Part shown: positions 22,901 to 25,618 of the stretch, piece after piece | Position numbering within the stretch: the first letter of the stretch is position 1 | Layout of the letters: the number at the start of each line of letters is the position of its first letter | DNA from: Anaerolineales bacterium UBA2200 | GTDB lineage: Bacteria > Chloroflexota > Anaerolineae > UBA2200 | Reading direction: 5' to 3' | Assembly (NCBI GenBank): GCA_002327925.1 | Contig: DCVA01000038.1 | Span: 1 to 25,618 of the forward strand | Length of the DNA stretch: 25,618 bases | The notes under the pieces: model-generated | What the model was told of the DNA's origin: nothing | The model's database searches: none | Seen by the model: the letters and a program-made list of their open reading frames with translations, nothing else | Program-made: the position numbers and the translations under genes

Positions 22901-22923
22901 AGCCCCTGTCACTTTCAGGGGCT
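22901..22923 (-). promoter_or_regulatory. Hairpin in the prfA 5' leader
   Basis: AGCCCCTG/CAGGGGCT forms an 8-bp perfect stem with a 7-nt loop between the prfA -10 box and start codon. The - strand sequence after it is TGGTTTGGG, not a clean T-run, so attenuation is possible but not clear. Confidence 0.4.
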
Positions 22924-22951
22924 CGGAAGTGCTACCTCGTTGCTTTGGGCT

Positions 22952-22979
22952 ATTATACTTCTCCCCCCTTCCCGGGCAA
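22952..22979 (-). promoter_or_regulatory. Promoter of the prfA operon
   Basis: On the - strand a perfect TATAAT (22952-22957) follows TTGCCC (22974-22979) at 16 bp. The predicted start is near 22945, giving a leader of about 65 nt containing the 8-bp hairpin. Confidence 0.65.
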
Positions 22980-23001
22980 ACTTTGCCAACCCACGCGCCA
23001 T

Positions 23002-23030
23002 TTGCAGAAACGGCGGGGGAAAGCTATGAT
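23002..23030 (+). promoter_or_regulatory. Promoter of the phosphopentomutase operon
   Basis: TTGCAG (23002-23007) and TATGAT (23025-23030) are spaced 17 bp. Transcription would start at about 23037, only 2 nt before the ATG at 23039, so the mRNA would be nearly leaderless. This agrees with the absence of a ribosome-binding site there. Confidence 0.6.
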
Positions 23031-23038
23031 GGCCTCCG

Positions 23039-24217
23039 ATGGGACTCGTTCAACGCGTCGTTCTTGTGATCCTGGATAGCGTAGGTTGCGGGGCTCTGCC
23101 GGACGCGGATCGCTATGGCGATGTGGGCTCGGATACCCTGGGCAACACGGCGCGGGCAGTCGGCGGGCTCAGGCTACCCAACCTGCAACAAATGGGCCTG
23201 GGCAACATCCACCCCATCCTGGGTGTTCCACCTTGCGACCGTCCTGTGGCGGCCTGGGGGCGCATGGCTGAACGATCGGTCGGCAAAGACACCACCATCG
23301 GCCACTGGGAGCTGACAGGGGTCACCTCCCCGGAACCCCTCCCCACTTATCCTCAGGGGTTCCCGCCAGAGCTGATTGCCGAATACGAGCGCCGCATTGG
23401 CCGCAGGACGCTGGGCAATTACGCCTCCTCGGGGACGGTCATCCTCGACGAGCTGGGCGGCGAGCACGTCCGCACCGGCTGGCCGATCGTCTACACCAGC
23501 GCCGACAGCGTCTTTCAGGTCGCGGCTCACGAAGAGGTCATCGCCCTGGACGAGTTGTACAGAATCTGCCGCATCGCTCGTGAGCTCCTGACGGGCGAGC
23601 ACAACGTGGGCCGAGTCATCGCTCGGCCTTTCCTGGGCGGTCCAGGGTCCTTCCAACGCACCCCAAACCGCCGCGACTTTTCAGCCCTGCCTCCCGAACC
23701 GACGCTGCTCGACCACATTGTGTCTGCAGGCCAAAACGTCTTCGCGGTGGGCAAGATCGAGGATATCTTTGCCGGCCAGGGTATCAGCCAGGCAGTGCAC
23801 ACCAAGAACAATGCCGACGGCCTCGACAGGACTCTCGAGGCGATGGGGACCGCCGGACCGGGCCTGATCTTCACCAACCTGGTCGATTTTGACATGGTCT
23901 ACGGCCATCGCAACAATGCTGCCGGCTACGCAGCCGCTCTCGAGGCTGTGGATGCCCGTGTGCCAGAGCTGCAGCAGGCACTGCGTGCAGATGACGTCCT
24001 CATATTCACGGCCGATCACGGCTGCGACCCGACAACGGCCAGCACTGACCACTCGCGGGAATACGTTCCCCTGCTGGTCTACGGGTCGAAGGTGCGCGCG
24101 GTCGACCTTGGATGCAGAGCGACCTTCGCCGACGTTGCTGCGTCAATCGCCGACTGGCTGGGGACCACCCCGCCCCGCGCCGGAGTCAGCTTTGCGAAGG
24201 ACCTAGTGGCGTGGTGA
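23039..24217 (+). CDS. deoB: Phosphopentomutase
   Basis: This 392-residue alkaline-phosphatase-superfamily metalloenzyme interconverts ribose- or deoxyribose-1-phosphate and the 5-phosphate in nucleoside salvage. The metal-binding N-terminus is VILDSVGCGALPDADRYGDV with SDTLGNTA, followed by KDTTIGHWELTG, NLVDFDMVYGHRNN and the C-terminal metal motif TADHGCDPTTASTDHSRE. Length is typical. The GGGGGAAAG upstream would serve only the out-of-frame ATGs at 23026 and 23029; the true ATG 23039 has no Shine-Dalgarno sequence and lies just after the predicted transcription start. It is followed by a small membrane protein gene and queA on the same strand. Confidence 0.96.
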   Translation: MGLVQRVVLVILDSVGCGALPDADRYGDVGSDTLGNTARAVGGLRLPNLQQMGLGNIHPILGVPPCDRPVAAWGRMAERSVGKDTTIGHWELTGVTSPEPLPTYPQGFPPELIAEYERRIGRRTLGNYASSGTVILDELGGEHVRTGWPIVYTSADSVFQVAAHEEVIALDELYRICRIARELLTGEHNVGRVIARPFLGGPGSFQRTPNRRDFSALPPEPTLLDHIVSAGQNVFAVGKIEDIFAGQGISQAVHTKNNADGLDRTLEAMGTAGPGLIFTNLVDFDMVYGHRNNAAGYAAALEAVDARVPELQQALRADDVLIFTADHGCDPTTASTDHSREYVPLLVYGSKVRAVDLGCRATFADVAASIADWLGTTPPRAGVSFAKDLVAW

Positions 24218-24248
24218 CCCACCCGCGTGCGGGAGAGCGGAAAGCAAG

Positions 24249-24572
24249 ATGACTCTCAATCTCTGGCTCAGGTTGCCGCTGGTCCTTTCCTACGCGCTGG
24301 GCCTGGCCCTGACACTGGTACTCGTGTGGCGACGGCGCAATCTGAGCAGCGTGCTGGGCCTGCTGGGCTTTTTCCTGCTCCTCGCCGTGCAGGCACTGGT
24401 GCCGTTCACGACTCCGTTTGCCCAGCGGCTTCAGGTGAGGGGCGTGGCTCTGAACCGGGCTGTCGTCATTGCTGCCTTCGCAGACCTGGTCCTGAATCTC
24501 ATTTCCTCCCTGGGTGTTCTGTCCATCGTCGGCGCCATCGCGCTGGCCTCTCGCAGAGAACCACGGTCTTGA
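24249..24572 (+). CDS. Small three-helix membrane protein of unknown function
   Basis: This 107-residue hydrophobic protein has predicted membrane spans at about 8-27 (LPLVLSYALGLALTLVLVW), 33-52 (SVLGLLGFFLLLAVQALVP) and 70-100 (with NLISSLGVLSIVGAIALA). A basic WRRRN loop follows the first span, suggesting that loop is cytoplasmic. I do not recognise the family. It begins 31 bp after deoB and its stop overlaps the queA TTG start (TTGA), so it belongs to that operon. No functional link to nucleoside salvage or queuosine is apparent. Confidence 0.7.
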   Translation: MTLNLWLRLPLVLSYALGLALTLVLVWRRRNLSSVLGLLGFFLLLAVQALVPFTTPFAQRLQVRGVALNRAVVIAAFADLVLNLISSLGVLSIVGAIALASRREPRS

Positions 24573-25618
24573 GAACCGCTGATTTTGACTACTGCCTACC
24601 TCCCGAGCTGGTCGCGCAGACACCCGTTGAGCCACGCGACTCTTCGCGGCTGCTGATCCTCCACAGAGCCACGCGCCAGCTGGAGCACCGCGCCTTTCGA
24701 GATATCGGTTCCTATCTGCGCCCGGGCGACCTCCTGGTCGCGAACGAGAGCAGAGTAATCCCTGCGCGCCTGTTTGGGCGTAAGGAGCCGACCGGTGCCC
24801 GCGTAGAGATGCTGCTCCTGAACAGGCGCTCAGACGGTGCCTGGGAGGTGCTGCTAAAGCCGGGCCGGCGTGTCAAGCCGGGCGCTGTGGTCTCCATTGA
24901 CGCCCTCGGCAGCTCGTCCACCCGTGACGAGCCTCTCCTGGCGGAGGTAGTGGACTATACTCCTGCGGGTGGGCGGGTGGTTTGCTTCTCCAGACCAGTC
25001 GAGCCGCTGCTTGACGGACTCGGGGTCATGCCCTTGCCTCCCTACATCCACACGCCCCTGGCAGACCCGGAGCGATACCAGACCGTGTACTCACGAGTGC
25101 GCGGATCTGTGGCCGCACCCACAGCAGGGCTGCACTTTACTCCGGACCTGATGGCTGCTTTACAGCAGAACGGCGTTGAGGTGGCCTTTGTCACCCTGCA
25201 CGTCAGCATGGACACCTTCCGACCCGTGCAGGAAGAGGACCCATCCGAGCACAGAATGTACAGCGAGCAGTGCGAGCTGCCCGTCCACACTGCTGAGGCA
25301 GTCAATCGCGCGCGCGTTGAGGGACGTCGCGTCATCGCTGTGGGCACCACCAGTGTGCGCGTTCTGGAAACAGCCGGAAGGCTGTCGAGTGAGGGACAGG
25401 CGCCGATCCGGCCCTTTCTGGGGCCAACCTCCCTGTTCATCTACCCGGGCTTTGACTTCCGCGTTGTGAACGCCCTGATTACCAACTTTCACCTTCCGCG
25501 CTCGTCTCTGCTGATGCTTGTGGCCGCCTTTGCGGGCAAGCAGCCCATGGACTATGCCTATGGGGAAGCTATTCGCCTGCGTTACCGCTTCTACAGCTTT
25601 GGTGATGCTATGTTCATT
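24569..25618 (+). CDS. queA: S-adenosylmethionine:tRNA ribosyltransferase-isomerase (3' end cut by window)
   Basis: The frame is open for 350 codons to the window edge and encodes QueA, which transfers and isomerises the ribosyl group of SAM onto preQ1 at tRNA position 34 to give epoxyqueuosine. Motifs: DFDYCLPPELVAQTPVEPRD, GDLLVANESRVIPARLFG, LPPYIHTPLADPERYQTVYS, AAPTAGLHFTPDL, HVSMDTFRPVQEED, VGTTSVRVLE, LITNFHLPRSSLLMLVAAF and the terminal YRFYSFGDAMFI. Only a few C-terminal residues should be missing. TTG 24569 overlaps the preceding stop (TTGA) and places the conserved DFDY at the usual distance; its ribosome-binding site is weak, suggesting coupled translation. Confidence 0.95.
   Translation, partial: MRTADFDYCLPPELVAQTPVEPRDSSRLLILHRATRQLEHRAFRDIGSYLRPGDLLVANESRVIPARLFGRKEPTGARVEMLLLNRRSDGAWEVLLKPGRRVKPGAVVSIDALGSSSTRDEPLLAEVVDYTPAGGRVVCFSRPVEPLLDGLGVMPLPPYIHTPLADPERYQTVYSRVRGSVAAPTAGLHFTPDLMAALQQNGVEVAFVTLHVSMDTFRPVQEEDPSEHRMYSEQCELPVHTAEAVNRARVEGRRVIAVGTTSVRVLETAGRLSSEGQAPIRPFLGPTSLFIYPGFDFRVVNALITNFHLPRSSLLMLVAAFAGKQPMDYAYGEAIRLRYRFYSFGDAMFI

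Overview
The window is high-GC and densely coded, and contains no rRNA, tRNA, CRISPR array or transposase that I can recognise. The gene content (YvcK next to GAPDH, a GEVEDY/C25 secreted protease, PqqD plus radical-SAM peptide-modification genes, dnaX-ybaB-recR, prfA-prmC-sua5) would fit a Chloroflexota (Anaerolineae-like) chromosome. That placement is inferred from family resemblance and not proven.

Layout. (1) Positions 1-5425, mostly + strand, hold central metabolism: a membrane-anchored YvcK/CofD protein behind a near-consensus promoter, glyceraldehyde-3-phosphate dehydrogenase, then a MshA-like glycosyltransferase overlapping a PIG-L (MshB-like) deacetylase, and a HEAT-repeat protein whose 5' end looks frameshifted at an (AG)5 tract. 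(2) Positions 5485-6338, - strand: an ECF sigma factor and a small one-pass membrane protein that may be its partner. (3) Positions 6524-14133 are the most unusual part, an apparent RiPP (ribosomally made, modified peptide) locus in two divergent operons. The - strand operon runs secreted C25 (gingipain-family) protease, PqqD-like protein, radical SAM/SPASM enzyme, about 53-residue precursor peptide, HPr-kinase-like protein. The + strand operon is a lasso-B1-like PqqD protein and a lasso-B2-like transglutaminase-fold protease. The 327-bp divergent region between them has one promoter in each direction and three 11-bp direct repeats of the kind bound by OmpR/PhoB regulators.

(4) Positions 14130-16405, - strand: an OmpR-family response regulator and a GAF histidine kinase, convergent with the RiPP + operon and a candidate regulator of it. 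(5) Positions 16463-19257, - strand: the conserved dnaX-ybaB-recR replication/repair group. (6) Positions 19348-22878, - strand: prfA-prmC-Cof-type HAD phosphatase-sua5, a translation-related operon; prmC carries a 33-bp x 3 in-frame minisatellite. (7) Positions 23039-25618, + strand: phosphopentomutase (possibly leaderless), a small membrane protein, and queA, which runs off the window a few residues before its expected end.

Working model for the RiPP locus (inference). The precursor has a YxxPxL leader motif, Thr at -2, Gly at core position 1, Glu at core position 8 and a C-terminal Ser. These are the features that lasso B1/B2 and PadeK-type kinases act on. No lasso cyclase (McjC-like asparagine synthetase) or ABC exporter is present in the window. 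Instead there is a radical SAM/SPASM enzyme, and an exported clan CD cysteine protease is its first operon partner. This combination is the best candidate here for an undescribed system.
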